12,195 bases of DNA from JBFMAI01 sp964462635 (GCA_964462635.1 CAYWYJ010000115.1:1-12195), one strand, 5' to 3'. Shown: positions 1 to 6,555, numbered from the stretch's first letter. The notes: generated by a model from the letters alone, not told the origin. A program made the numbers and translations.

Positions 1-65
1 GAGTCCGGCGTCGCGGATGCGGACGGCCCGCGGCCCGGTGGCCTGTCCGCGCCCGACGGCGTGTG

Positions 66-85
66 CCACTGCTCTTGAGCAGTGG
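66..85. repeat. Short perfect palindromic hairpin
   Basis: The arms CCACTGCTC and GAGCAGTGG are perfectly complementary around TT, giving a hairpin of about 8 pairs with a 4-base loop. No T-run follows on either strand, so it is not a standard terminator. Short hairpins of this kind recur between genes in planctomycete genomes as far as I recall, but there is only one copy in this window. Confidence 0.5.
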
Positions 86-124
86 TTCTGCGCTGCACGG
101 CCGGTACGGAGCCCGGCCGCCAAA

Positions 125-143
125 GGCGACTCGCTGTGGCGAG
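125..143 (+). repeat. Dispersed repeat, copy A
   Basis: The 19 bases beginning GGCGACTCGCTG match 11326-11344 at 18 of 19 positions, about 11 kb apart and outside any gene in both places. Such a match is unlikely by chance even in GC-rich DNA and points to a short interspersed repeat. Both copies can fold through their GGCGA/GGCGAG-type ends. Confidence 0.5.
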
Positions 144-475
144 CCGCTACGGCGGGTGGGATGCCCGCACTCCCCGTAGCGCCGGACCGGAGCTTGCCCG
201 CCGTCGCGGAAGTCCAGCGCCGCGGATGCCCACGGCTGGCGCGCTGCGCGGCCATCGCACTGGCTGGCGGGGCTCGTGCGCGGCGGCGGGTATGGCATCG
301 CGGCGTGACGGGATCGGCACAGCAAACGCCCGTTGGGCGACGTCCGATAACATACAACGCTTTCCTGAATTGGTTTCTGCTTGCAAGGGTGGGGTGGCGG
401 CGGTACGGTAACTTAAGGAGATAGAGAAGAGTCTCGGGTTCGGAGCTCGTGACACATCACTTGAGGAGGAGTCTG

Positions 476-1102
476 ATGCGCAAATCTCTGGTTATTGCTC
501 TCGCTCTAGTTGCGGCAGCGTCGGTCGGCTCGGCGCAGACCACGTTGCAGGCCTATCCCCCGCCCGCCAATAACGGCGGATCGGCCGGCTGGGCCATGTT
601 CTTGGACCTGACCGCGACGGCGCCGGACATCGTCGTCAACGAGTTGGTGACGGCGAGCACGGCAGCGGCGGGTGCCCAGTTCAACGTCGAGGTCTTCACC
701 TACCCCGGTTCGGCCCTCGGCCAAGCCGGTCCGGGCAGCTCGCCGACGGGTTGGACATCACTGGGTGTCGCGCTGGCGACGCAGGGTGCGCAGGGATCGA
801 CCGGCGTTTCACTGCCGATCAAGATTCCGCCCATTGTGCTGACGCAGGGTCAGGTGACGGGCGTGGCCTTGCTGTTCACGGGTGCCGGCCCCCGTTACTA
901 TGGAACCGGTACCCCGCCGTACACGACCTTCCAGGACGCGAACCTGACCCTCGTGACGGGCGACGCGCGCAGCGCGCCGTTCACGACGGGCGGTTCGTTC
1001 TTCGCGTCCCGCGCTCTGGTCGGGTCGGTGACGTACGTCCCGGAGCCCGGTGCTCTGGCGCTGCTGGCGGTCGGCCTGCTCTGCGCTCGTCGCGGGCGCT
1101 AG
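476..1102 (+). CDS. PEP-CTERM sorting domain protein
   Basis: This 208-residue exported protein has a Sec signal peptide at residues 1-20 (basic MRK, then an Ala/Leu/Val-rich core and a probable cut after SA20). A Gly/Thr/Ala-rich middle follows with no recognised catalytic motif. The last 21 residues are a textbook PEP-CTERM tail: V188-P-E-P, a hydrophobic helix, then Arg-rich ARRGR. In that family an exosortase recognises the tail, cuts it and delivers the protein to the surface or extracellular matrix. The start at 476 is preferred to an in-frame GTG at 449 because AGGAGG lies 6 bases upstream and the signal peptide begins cleanly there. A terminator follows, so it is probably transcribed alone. 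No exosortase gene is in view. The specific role is unknown. Confidence 0.88.
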   Translation: MRKSLVIALALVAAASVGSAQTTLQAYPPPANNGGSAGWAMFLDLTATAPDIVVNELVTASTAAAGAQFNVEVFTYPGSALGQAGPGSSPTGWTSLGVALATQGAQGSTGVSLPIKIPPIVLTQGQVTGVALLFTGAGPRYYGTGTPPYTTFQDANLTLVTGDARSAPFTTGGSFFASRALVGSVTYVPEPGALALLAVGLLCARRGR

Positions 1103-1138
1103 GTCCGCTTCCGGATTGACCGGACGATTGAATCGCGC

Positions 1139-1180
1139 GAGCCGCCGTCGGGAAGCCCCCGGCGGCGGCTCTGTTTGGTT
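1139..1180 (+). terminator. Intrinsic terminator after PEP-CTERM gene
   Basis: GAGCCGCCG at 1139-1147 pairs perfectly with CGGCGGCTC at 1163-1171. The 15-base loop can pair further inside (CGGG with CCCC). A T-rich tail, TGTTTGGTT, follows at 1172-1180. It lies 37 bases after the PEP-CTERM stop and just before the promoter of the next operon, so it separates the two transcription units. Confidence 0.75.
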
Positions 1181-1194
1181 CGGCCGCCGGCGGC

Positions 1195-1224
1195 TTGACA
1201 GTGTGGCGCCGGGGGCGGTACGTT
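1195..1224 (+). promoter_or_regulatory. Candidate sigma70 promoter for rpmF-plsX-fab operon
   Basis: A perfect TTGACA lies at 1195-1200. It is followed after 18 bases by TACGTT at 1219-1224, which matches the -10 consensus at 3 of 6 positions. Transcription would start near 1231, leaving a leader of about 97 bases before rpmF. The placement just after a terminator supports it; the poor -10 limits confidence. Confidence 0.5.
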
Positions 1225-1327
1225 CAACTATTCGCCAAACGGGGCGGCCGCGCGGGGCCATGCGGTCCGGACCGATGCCCGCGGAAGTTGGGCTGCGCCG
1301 GCGAGTTGGCCCGTTGAAGGAAACGTC

Positions 1328-1513
1328 ATGCTACCGGTCACGAGAAAGAGCAAGATGCGCAAGCGGACGCGGCGGTCGCACCTGGCCCTGCGGCCGGCCC
1401 ACCTGATGGCCTGCCCGCAGTGCAGTCAGGCCAAACTGCCGCACGCCGCCTGCGCCAACTGCGGCTACGTCAACAAGCACACGCGGATCGAGATCGCGGA
1501 GAAGAAGGACTAG
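1328..1513 (+). CDS. rpmF: 50S ribosomal protein L32
   Basis: The 61-residue product has the L32 layout: a basic N-terminus with KSKMRKRTRRSHLAL, as in the family's conserved 'KTSKSRRDMRRAHHAL'-like stretch, then a zinc ribbon with C29-x2-C32 and C42-x2-C45 around KLPHAAC and NCGY. L32 is a small protein of the large ribosomal subunit. The ATG at 1328 has GAAGGAA at 1316-1322. The C-terminus is longer and more charged (KHTRIEIAEKKD) than a minimal L32, which is normal variation. It is the first gene of a five-gene run and its stop is 11 bases before plsX. The rpmF-plsX-fab order is widely conserved in bacteria and links ribosome and membrane-lipid production. Confidence 0.93.
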   Translation: MLPVTRKSKMRKRTRRSHLALRPAHLMACPQCSQAKLPHAACANCGYVNKHTRIEIAEKKD

Positions 1514-1524
1514 GAGAGGGCGCC

Positions 1525-2532
1525 ATGCGCATCGGCCTGGATGCGATGGGCGGCGACCTGGCGCCGGCGGAGATCGTCCGCGGCGTGCAAGCCGGCTTGC
1601 GTTTCCTGGCCCCGGACGACGATCTGGTTCTCTTCGGCCTGCGGGACGTCGTCGAGGCCCAATGCCGCGAAGCGGGGTTGTCCGACCGCCGGGTGAGCGT
1701 GGAGCACTGTCCGCAAGTGATCGGGATGGACGAGGCCCCGGTCGAGGCCCTGCGCCAGAAGCGGGACTCGAGCATCTATCGCATGGCGGTGGCGGCCGGC
1801 GAAGGCCGCTTGGATGCCGCCATCTCGGCGGGCAACACGGGGGCGATGGCGGCGGCGAGCCAGCTCAAGATCGGGCCGCTGGGCGGGGTCTCGCGGCCGG
1901 GCATCGCGGTCGTGATGCCCACGTTTCACGGCCCCGCGCTCATCTGCGACGTGGGGGCCAACCCGTCGCCCAAGCCGCACCACCTGCACGAATACGCCCG
2001 GATGTGTCAGTGCTACGCCGGGCTGATCCTGGGTGTGAGGCAGCCGCGGATCGGGCTGGTCTCGATCGGCGAGGAGGAAGGCAAGGGCAACACGCTGGTC
2101 AAGGAGGCCCGGGCGCTCCTCAAGGGCGACGCGCAGCTCCGCTACGTCGGGTACGTCGAGGGCCGCGACATCTTCGGCGGCCATTGCGACATCGCCGTCT
2201 GCGACGGGTTCGTGGGCAATGTGGTCCTGAAGCTGACCGAGGGACTCGCGGAGGGTTTGTTCAAGACCATCGTCCACGAGATCAAGGAGGAGAGTCAGGA
2301 GCTGCTGCCGCGGTTCGAGCCGATTGTGTCACGCATCTGGAAGCGGCACGATTTCGCCGAATACGGCGGCGCCCCGCTCCTCGGCATCCGCAAAGTCACC
2401 ATCATCTGTCACGGGCGCAGCGACCGCCGGGCGATCGCCAACGCGGTGCGCGTCGCGGTGGAGCAGGTGCGCCAGGGGTTGATCGAGGTCATCGCTCGGG
2501 AGCTGGAGCGGCAGCCCGAGGGAGCGGCATGA
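1525..2532 (+). CDS. plsX: Phosphate acyltransferase PlsX
   Basis: PlsX makes acyl-phosphate from acyl-ACP and phosphate, the donor for PlsY in the first acylation of glycerol-3-phosphate; it is a peripheral membrane enzyme. The 335-residue length is normal for the family. Visible conserved blocks are DAMGGD (6-11), SAGNTGA (101-107), CDVGAN (141-146), IGEEEGKGN (181-189), VCDGFVGNVVLK (225-236) and YGGAPLLG (280-287). The reading frame is open further upstream to 1420, but that part overlaps rpmF and is not PlsX-like. The ATG at 1525 has AGGAGAGG at 1512-1519 and starts the standard MRIGLDAMGGD. Its TGA overlaps the fabH ATG by four bases (ATGA), implying translational coupling. Confidence 0.96.
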   Translation: MRIGLDAMGGDLAPAEIVRGVQAGLRFLAPDDDLVLFGLRDVVEAQCREAGLSDRRVSVEHCPQVIGMDEAPVEALRQKRDSSIYRMAVAAGEGRLDAAISAGNTGAMAAASQLKIGPLGGVSRPGIAVVMPTFHGPALICDVGANPSPKPHHLHEYARMCQCYAGLILGVRQPRIGLVSIGEEEGKGNTLVKEARALLKGDAQLRYVGYVEGRDIFGGHCDIAVCDGFVGNVVLKLTEGLAEGLFKTIVHEIKEESQELLPRFEPIVSRIWKRHDFAEYGGAPLLGIRKVTIICHGRSDRRAIANAVRVAVEQVRQGLIEVIARELERQPEGAA

Positions 2533-3521
2533 AGGTCGCGTGGCCGGTCGAGATGAGCGGCACGGGCGTGGCCGTCCCCGAGCGGGTGGTGACCAACGAC
2601 GAGCTGTCGCAGCGGGTGGACACGTCCGACGAGTGGATCGTGCAGCGCACGGGGATTCACGAGCGGCGCTGGGTCGCGCCGGGCGAATCGACGTTGACGC
2701 TGGCAACGCAGGCCAGCCGGGCGGCCCTGGCCGACGCGGGCCTCACGCCGGCCGACATTGACATGATCGTGGTCGGCACAATCACCCCCGATCACCCGTT
2801 GCCGTCGACCGCGTGTTTGCTCCAGGCGGCGCTCGGCTGCGGGTGGATTCCGGCGTATGACCTGTCGGCGGCGTGCAGCGGGTTCGTGTGGGCGTTCATT
2901 GCCGCGGCGCAGCACATCATCAACGACTTGGCCCGTACCGTGCTGCTGGTCGGCGCCGAGTGTCTCAGCACGATCACCGACATGCGGGACCGGTCCACGT
3001 GCGTGCTGTTCGGCGACGCCGCCGGGGCCGTTGTTCTGCGACGGGCCACGTCGGGCGAGCGCGGCATTCTGGCGGTGCGCATGGGGGCGGACGGCGACCG
3101 CGGGCGGCTGATTATCATTCCCGCCGGCGGGTCGAAGCACCCGGCGAGCGAGCAGACGCTGGCCGAGCGGATGCACTACATGCGGATGCAGGGCCGCGAG
3201 GTGTACAAGTTCGCGGTGACGCAGATGCAGGCGGTCATCGCGGAAACGTGTGCCGATGCCGGCGTGAGCGTGGACGACGTGGCGCTCTTCATCCCGCACC
3301 AGTCCAACCTGCGGATCATCGAGTCGGCCGTCGAGAAGGCCGGCGTGCCGCTCGGCAAGGTGGCCATCAACATCGACCGCTACGGGAACACGTCGGCGGC
3401 GTCGGTGGCCGTCGCCTTGCACGAGTGCCGGGCGGATGGGCGGATCAAGCCGGGGGACCTGGTGATGCTGGTGGCGTTCGGGGCCGGGTTGACCTGGGGG
3501 TCGGTGCTGATGAGGGTGTGA
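2529..3521 (+). CDS. fabH: 3-oxoacyl-ACP synthase III (KAS III)
   Basis: FabH condenses an acyl-CoA primer with malonyl-ACP to start fatty acid synthesis. The 330-residue protein carries the full Cys-His-Asn triad of the thiolase fold: C116 in DLSAACSGF, H257 in FIPHQSNLRII and N287 in NIDRYGNTSAAS. DEWIVQRTGI (34-43) and the C-terminal LVAFGAGLTWGSVLMRV are also typical. Its ATG overlaps the plsX stop and has GAGGGAG just upstream at 2519-2525. Only one base separates its stop from the fabD start. The alignment-like conservation leaves little doubt about function; whether it prefers acetyl-CoA or branched primers cannot be read from the sequence. Confidence 0.97.
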   Translation: MKVAWPVEMSGTGVAVPERVVTNDELSQRVDTSDEWIVQRTGIHERRWVAPGESTLTLATQASRAALADAGLTPADIDMIVVGTITPDHPLPSTACLLQAALGCGWIPAYDLSAACSGFVWAFIAAAQHIINDLARTVLLVGAECLSTITDMRDRSTCVLFGDAAGAVVLRRATSGERGILAVRMGADGDRGRLIIIPAGGSKHPASEQTLAERMHYMRMQGREVYKFAVTQMQAVIAETCADAGVSVDDVALFIPHQSNLRIIESAVEKAGVPLGKVAINIDRYGNTSAASVAVALHECRADGRIKPGDLVMLVAFGAGLTWGSVLMRV

Positions 3522-3522
3522 C

Positions 3523-4455
3523 GTGAGCCGCTTCGTGGCGATCTTCCCGGGGCAGGGGGCCCAAGTGGTCGGCATGGGCCGCGATGTGGCCGAAGCGCAC
3601 CGCGTCGCCGCCGATACGTTCGCCGAGGCCGATGACATTCTCGGCTTCTCGCTGTCGCAGTTGTGCTTCGAGGGGCCGGCCGAGCGGCTGAACGCGACGG
3701 ACATCCAGCAGCCGGCGATCTTCACCACCAGCGTGGCGCTGTTCCGGGCCGCGCTCGACGCCGGGCGGATCCAACGCGCGTGGTTTACCGCGCTGGGGGG
3801 GCTCAGTCTGGGGGAGTACACGGCGCTGCACCTGGCCGAAGCGCTCTCGTTCGCCGACGCACTGCGGCTGGTGGCCCGCCGCGGGCAGCTCATGCAGCAG
3901 GCCGCCGAGCGGACGGCCGGGGGCATGGTCTCGCTGATCGGCGCGGACGAGGACAAGGCGTTGGCGCTGTGCGAGAAGGTCGCGCCGCAAGGCCGCGTCC
4001 AACCCGCGAATTACAACTGCCCCGGGCAGATCGTCATCTCCGGCGACAAGCCTGCTTGCGACGCCGCCGCGGCGCTGGCCGAGCAGTTCGGCCTGCGGGC
4101 GGTCCCGCTGCCGGTGGCGGGGGCGTTTCACAGTGAGCACATGCAGCCGGCGGCGGACGGGCTGCGCGGCGCGCTGGCCGAGTGCGAGTTCAGGACGCCC
4201 GCCGTGCGCGTGGTCTCGAACGTCACCGCGGACTACCACCGCGGGCCGGACGCGATCCGGGAGCTGTTGTACCAGCAGGTCGTGAGCCCCGTGCGGTGGC
4301 AGGCGTGCGTCGAGCGGCTGATCGCCGACGGCGGCGAGCAGTTCTGGGAGATCGGGCCGAACCGGCACCTCACCGGCATGATGCGGAAGATCAATCGCGG
4401 CGCGAAGACGGTGAACGTGAGCACGCTGGCGGACCTGGCGAGTGCGGCGAGCTGA
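3523..4455 (+). CDS. fabD: Malonyl-CoA:ACP transacylase
   Basis: FabD moves malonyl groups from CoA to ACP, supplying the extender for FabH and the elongation enzymes. The 310-residue protein opens with the conserved FPGQGAQVVGMG (8-19). Other landmarks are IQQPAIFTTS (61-70), the nucleophile S95 in GLSLGEY (93-99), R120 in ARRG, NYNCPGQIVISG (163-174), H203 in GAFHSEHM (200-207), and SPVRW near the C-terminus. Most bacterial FabDs have GHSLGE; here the residue before the Ser is Leu, a variant also seen in some homologues and not expected to abolish activity. The GTG start at 3523 lies two bases past the fabH stop, with GAGGG in the end of fabH as its ribosome site. Confidence 0.95.
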   Translation: MSRFVAIFPGQGAQVVGMGRDVAEAHRVAADTFAEADDILGFSLSQLCFEGPAERLNATDIQQPAIFTTSVALFRAALDAGRIQRAWFTALGGLSLGEYTALHLAEALSFADALRLVARRGQLMQQAAERTAGGMVSLIGADEDKALALCEKVAPQGRVQPANYNCPGQIVISGDKPACDAAAALAEQFGLRAVPLPVAGAFHSEHMQPAADGLRGALAECEFRTPAVRVVSNVTADYHRGPDAIRELLYQQVVSPVRWQACVERLIADGGEQFWEIGPNRHLTGMMRKINRGAKTVNVSTLADLASAAS

Positions 4456-4476
4456 CGACGCGAAGGAGTGGAAGTC

Positions 4477-5220
4477 ATGAAGGACTTGCAGGGACAGTCG
4501 GCGATCGTCACCGGGGCCGCCCGCGGCATCGGCCGGGCGATCTGCCTGGAGCTGGCGGAGCAGGGGGCCAACATCCTGGCGACCGACATGCTTGTCGAGG
4601 AGCTGAACCAGACCGCGCAGGCGGTCCGCGCGAAGGGCGTCGGCTGCGAGACGATGGTGGCCAACGTCACCGATCCCGCCGCCGTCGAGAAGCTCGTCGC
4701 CACCGCCGTCGAGAAGTTCGGTAAGCTCGACATCATGGTCAACAACGCGGGCATCACCCGCGACACGCTCGTATTGTCGATGAGCGCGGAGCAGTGGGAC
4801 GCGGTCATCAATGTGAATCTGCGGGCGGTCTTCCTGGGCACGCAGGCGGCGGCGAAAGTCATGCTGCGGCAGCGCGGCGGGCGGATCATCAACATGGCCA
4901 GCTTCTCCGGGCTGTCGGGCAATGCCGGCCAGGCGAACTACGCCGCCAGCAAGGCCGGCGTCATCGGCCTCACCAAGTCGGTGGCCAAGGAGATGGGCAA
5001 GCGCGGCGTGCTGTGCAACGCGGTCGCCCCCGGCTTCATCGCCACGGACATGACGGCGGTGCTGCCGGAGAAGGTGAAAGAGGCCGCCAAGCAGATCATC
5101 CCGCTCCAGCGCATGGGCCAGCCGGAGGAAGTTGCGAGGGTCGTCGCGTTCCTCGCCGGCCCGGCGTCGAGCTACCTCACCGGCCAGGTCATCTCGGTCG
5201 ATGGCGGGCTACACATGTAG
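4477..5220 (+). CDS. fabG: 3-oxoacyl-ACP reductase FabG
   Basis: FabG reduces 3-oxoacyl-ACP to 3-hydroxyacyl-ACP with NADPH. This is a 247-residue short-chain dehydrogenase with the cofactor motif T12-GAARGIG19, NNAG (89-92), and the catalytic set N114 (in INVNL), S142 (in NMASFSG), Y155 and K159 (in NYAASKAG). PGFIATDM (185-192) and the C-terminal VISVDGGLHM are characteristic of FabG rather than other SDRs. An in-frame GTG lies at 4468, but AAGGAG at 4463-4468 is spaced 8 bases from the ATG at 4477, so I choose the latter. It is the last recognisable gene of the operon: instead of acpP, a repeat array starts 27 bases after the stop. Confidence 0.95.
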   Translation: MKDLQGQSAIVTGAARGIGRAICLELAEQGANILATDMLVEELNQTAQAVRAKGVGCETMVANVTDPAAVEKLVATAVEKFGKLDIMVNNAGITRDTLVLSMSAEQWDAVINVNLRAVFLGTQAAAKVMLRQRGGRIINMASFSGLSGNAGQANYAASKAGVIGLTKSVAKEMGKRGVLCNAVAPGFIATDMTAVLPEKVKEAAKQIIPLQRMGQPEEVARVVAFLAGPASSYLTGQVISVDGGLHM

Positions 5221-5247
5221 CGGGAGATGGTCGGCGGTCGCGCGCCT

Positions 5248-5277
5248 GGCCGCTCCCTAACGGTCGCGGTACGGATC
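5248..5277 (+). repeat. REP-like 30-base repeat, copy 1
   Basis: The core reads GCTCCCTAACGGTCGCGG within a 30-base unit that begins GGCC and ends GATC. It differs from the copies at 5470-5499 (reverse strand) and 6155-6184 at one position (A for G). It starts 27 bases after the fabG stop. Confidence 0.85.
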
Positions 5278-5287
5278 GGAGGGTCCT

Positions 5288-5315
5288 GGTACGGATCAGG
5301 CGGTCGCGGTACGGA
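5288..5315 (+). repeat. REP-like repeat, two partial copies
   Basis: GGTACGGATC at 5288-5297 and CGGTCGCGGTACGGA at 5301-5315 match the distal part of the 30-base unit in the same orientation as copy 1. They look like decayed or truncated copies. Confidence 0.6.
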
Positions 5316-5359
5316 AGCGCGCCAACCAGTCGGGGGTAAGTCCGCGTGGACGTGCCTGG

Positions 5360-5397
5360 GTCCGTACTGCGACCATCCCTGGGGCGTTGATCCGTAC
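5360..5397 (-). repeat. REP-like repeat, degenerate reverse copies
   Basis: GTCCGTACTGCGACCATCCC at 5360-5379 is a diverged reverse-complement copy of the unit. GATCCGTAC at 5389-5397 is a further end fragment in the same orientation. Several substitutions separate them from the intact copies, suggesting age. Confidence 0.55.
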
Positions 5398-5469
5398 GGC
5401 GGCTGGCATGGATGCGGTTAGGCTACGCTGCCAGCAGATGATCGCTGCCGTGACCCTTGCCGAGCAGGC

Positions 5470-5499
5470 GATCCGTACCGCGACCGTCAGGGAGCGGCC
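5470..5499 (-). repeat. REP-like 30-base repeat, intact reverse copy
   Basis: Read on the minus strand this unit is identical over all 30 bases to 6155-6184 and has 29 of 30 in common with 5248-5277. It lies 91 bases left of the next copy in the same orientation. Confidence 0.88.
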
Positions 5500-5560
5500 C
5501 GAGGCCGTGCTGTGCCCCGGGTGCCCGCCTGGCCAGGTGGGCCCGACGCAGCGGGCGGCC

Positions 5561-5590
5561 GATCTGTACCGCGACCGTCAGGGAGCGGCC
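5561..5590 (-). repeat. REP-like 30-base repeat, left flank of transposase gene
   Basis: This is the reverse-complement unit nearest the transposase start. It matches 6155-6184 at 29 of 30 positions (T at 5565 instead of C). Its GGCC end faces the gene and its GATC end faces away, mirroring the right-hand copy. A local GGCCG/CGGCC pair (5557-5561 and 5586-5590) could close it into a hairpin. Confidence 0.88.
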
Positions 5591-5663
5591 GGGATTATGC
5601 TGCGCCCAGCGCGTCCGATCGGCAATGTCGTTCCGACGCGCAGGCCGCACGGCGGAGCCTCAC

Positions 5664-6149
5664 ATGAGCGAGCCGCTCGCGTACCTCATCACATTCCGCA
5701 CGTACGGCTCCTGGCTTCCCGGCGATGCCCGCGGCTCGATCGATCGGACGCACAACATTTCCGGCACGCCGCTGTGCCCACCGTGCGTGCGGCGCGAAGA
5801 CGTAGCGCGCTCGAGATGTGACCAGGCAGCGGTGTGGCTCGACGCGGCGCAACGGCGGGTTGTGGAGGCGGCCGTGCGCCAAGTGTGCCGATACCGGGAC
5901 TGGACGCTCCACGGCGCGAACGTCCGCACCAATCACGTCCATGTGGTCGTGGCAGCTCCCGACCCGCCTGAGCACGTGATGAACGCGTTCAAGTCGCGGG
6001 CCACGCGGGCCCTGCGGGACCGCGGCTTGTTCGCAATGGACCAACGGCCATGGTCACGCCACGGCAGTACCCGCTACCTGTGGACGACCGACCAGCTACG
6101 TGCCGCTTGCGAGTATGCCTCGGACGAGCAAGGAGTGGACTTGGCGTAA
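5664..6149 (+). CDS. REP-associated tyrosine transposase, Y1/HUH family
   Basis: The 161-residue product fits the IS200/REP-associated transposase family (Y1_Tnp fold), single-strand DNA nucleases that cut with a Tyr. Visible features are an N-terminal AYLITFRTYGSWLPGDARGS (6-25), the metal-binding HUH pair H91-V-H93 in RTNHVHVVV, a conserved SRHGSTRYLW block (131-140) and the candidate nucleophile Y151 in ACEYASDEQG near the C-terminus. All key residues are present, so the gene looks functional. The frame is open to 5457, but that part runs through repeat copies and is Arg/Pro-rich; the ATG at 5664 starts the family's N-terminus, with only a weak GGCGGAG at 5651-5657. No promoter is clear, suggesting low expression. 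Its GC-rich composition resembles its neighbours. Confidence 0.85.
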   Translation: MSEPLAYLITFRTYGSWLPGDARGSIDRTHNISGTPLCPPCVRREDVARSRCDQAAVWLDAAQRRVVEAAVRQVCRYRDWTLHGANVRTNHVHVVVAAPDPPEHVMNAFKSRATRALRDRGLFAMDQRPWSRHGSTRYLWTTDQLRAACEYASDEQGVDLA

Positions 6150-6154
6150 GGCAT

Positions 6155-6184
6155 GGCCGCTCCCTGACGGTCGCGGTACGGATC
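6155..6184 (+). repeat. REP-like 30-base repeat, right flank of transposase gene
   Basis: The core GCTCCCTGACGGTCGCGG lies within a GGCC...GATC unit identical to the reverse complement of 5470-5499. It opens 6 bases after the transposase stop and is inverted relative to the left-hand copies. Confidence 0.88.
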
Positions 6185-6186
6185 GA

Positions 6187-6226
6187 TGGCGCGGCGACGG
6201 TCGCGCAACCGATCGAACGGTCGCCG
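6187..6226 (+). repeat. Partial repeat and inverted repeat between convergent genes
   Basis: CGACGGTCGCG at 6194-6204 echoes the core of the 30-base unit. CGGCGAC at 6192-6198 pairs with GTCGCCG at 6220-6226, so a hairpin can form between the convergent transposase and helix-turn-helix genes. No T-run follows, so a terminator role is uncertain. Confidence 0.4.
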
Positions 6227-6251
6227 TGGAGGGGTACGGCGGACCGGCACG

Positions 6252-6530
6252 CTACTGGGCTCTGCCGGCCGGGGCCGGGCTCAGCGGCGTGAGCGTCACG
6301 CCGCAGGCGGCGGCCAGGGCCTGGAGCTGAATCTCCCGCAGCGCCTCGCCGAGGAGGTTCTGCATCCGGCCGAGGATGTACGCCCGGCACACGCGGACGT
6401 GGTACAACGGCTGGCCGCCGGGTCCGGCCACGCGGACCAGCTCCCGCTGCTGGCGGAGCCAGGAGGGGGAGCGGCGGAACCAGCGGGCGGCCTCGTCGGG
6501 GGTCATGAGCTCCTGGGCGATGTCGGTCAT
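6252..6530 (-). CDS. Small helix-turn-helix-like protein
   Basis: This 92-residue protein has an N-terminal stretch, LMTPDEAARWFRRSPSWLRQQ (8-28), that resembles the MerR/excisionase-type 'winged' helix-turn-helix (HTH_17-like: Thr-x-x-Glu-Ala-Ala, then Ser-x-x-x-Leu-x). A short loop with GGQPLYHVRV and an amphipathic C-terminal helix follow, with an Ala/Pro-rich end. It probably binds DNA; targets are unknown. The longer open frame upstream overlaps the OPT gene and is not protein-like; the ATG at 6530 has a strong GGAGGTG at 6535-6541 and a good promoter at 6630-6658. It converges on the transposase gene. It might regulate the adjacent transporter or itself, but that is only inference from position. 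Confidence 0.7.
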   Translation of the reverse strand: MTDIAQELMTPDEAARWFRRSPSWLRQQRELVRVAGPGGQPLYHVRVCRAYILGRMQNLLGEALREIQLQALAAACGVTLTPLSPAPAGRAQ

Positions 6531-6555
6531 GGGGCACCTCCGAGCGTCCGGACGG

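Larger units (their letters stand above)
1..475. other. Non-coding stretch upstream of PEP-CTERM gene
   Basis: No convincing gene is visible. The open frames here are Arg/Ala/Pro-rich, overlap one another on both strands and resemble no family I know, as expected of GC-rich non-coding DNA. The stretch contains a short perfect palindrome at 66-85, an inverted repeat (GGCCG/CGGCC) at 99-118, and at 125-143 a sequence repeated near 11.3 kb. A weak promoter-like pair, TTGCAA at 381-386 and TACGGT at 404-409 with 17 bases between, lies before the next gene but matches the consensus poorly. Confidence 0.6.
5561..6184 (+). mobile_element. REP-flanked transposase element (RAYT-like)
   Basis: A 624-base unit is bounded by 30-base inverted repeats (29/30 identical) and contains a single intact Y1-type transposase gene. 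The right repeat begins 6 bases after the stop codon. In RAYT systems a single chromosomal transposase gene sits between inverted REP sequences and is thought to mobilise or maintain them. The boundaries are inferred from the repeats. An outer copy at 5470-5499 could equally be the left edge, giving 715 bases. IS200-type transposition makes no target duplication, so none is expected. Confidence 0.65.

Noticed and set aside
17..455. Overlapping open frames on both strands at the left end
   Set aside because: Arg/Ala/Pro-rich composition, mutual overlap, no ribosome sites and no recognisable domain; typical of GC-rich non-coding DNA.
2409..4368. Long minus-strand open frames opposite fabH and fabD
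   Set aside because: They are shadows of strongly conserved genes, with His/Arg/Pro-rich translations resembling nothing known.
5227..5421. Small plus-strand frame after fabG
   Set aside because: Its translation comes from the 30-base repeats (GRSLTVAVR-type strings) and is not a gene.
5248..6226. Repeat array considered as a CRISPR
   Set aside because: Spacing is irregular, orientation switches, copies decay and no cas genes are present.
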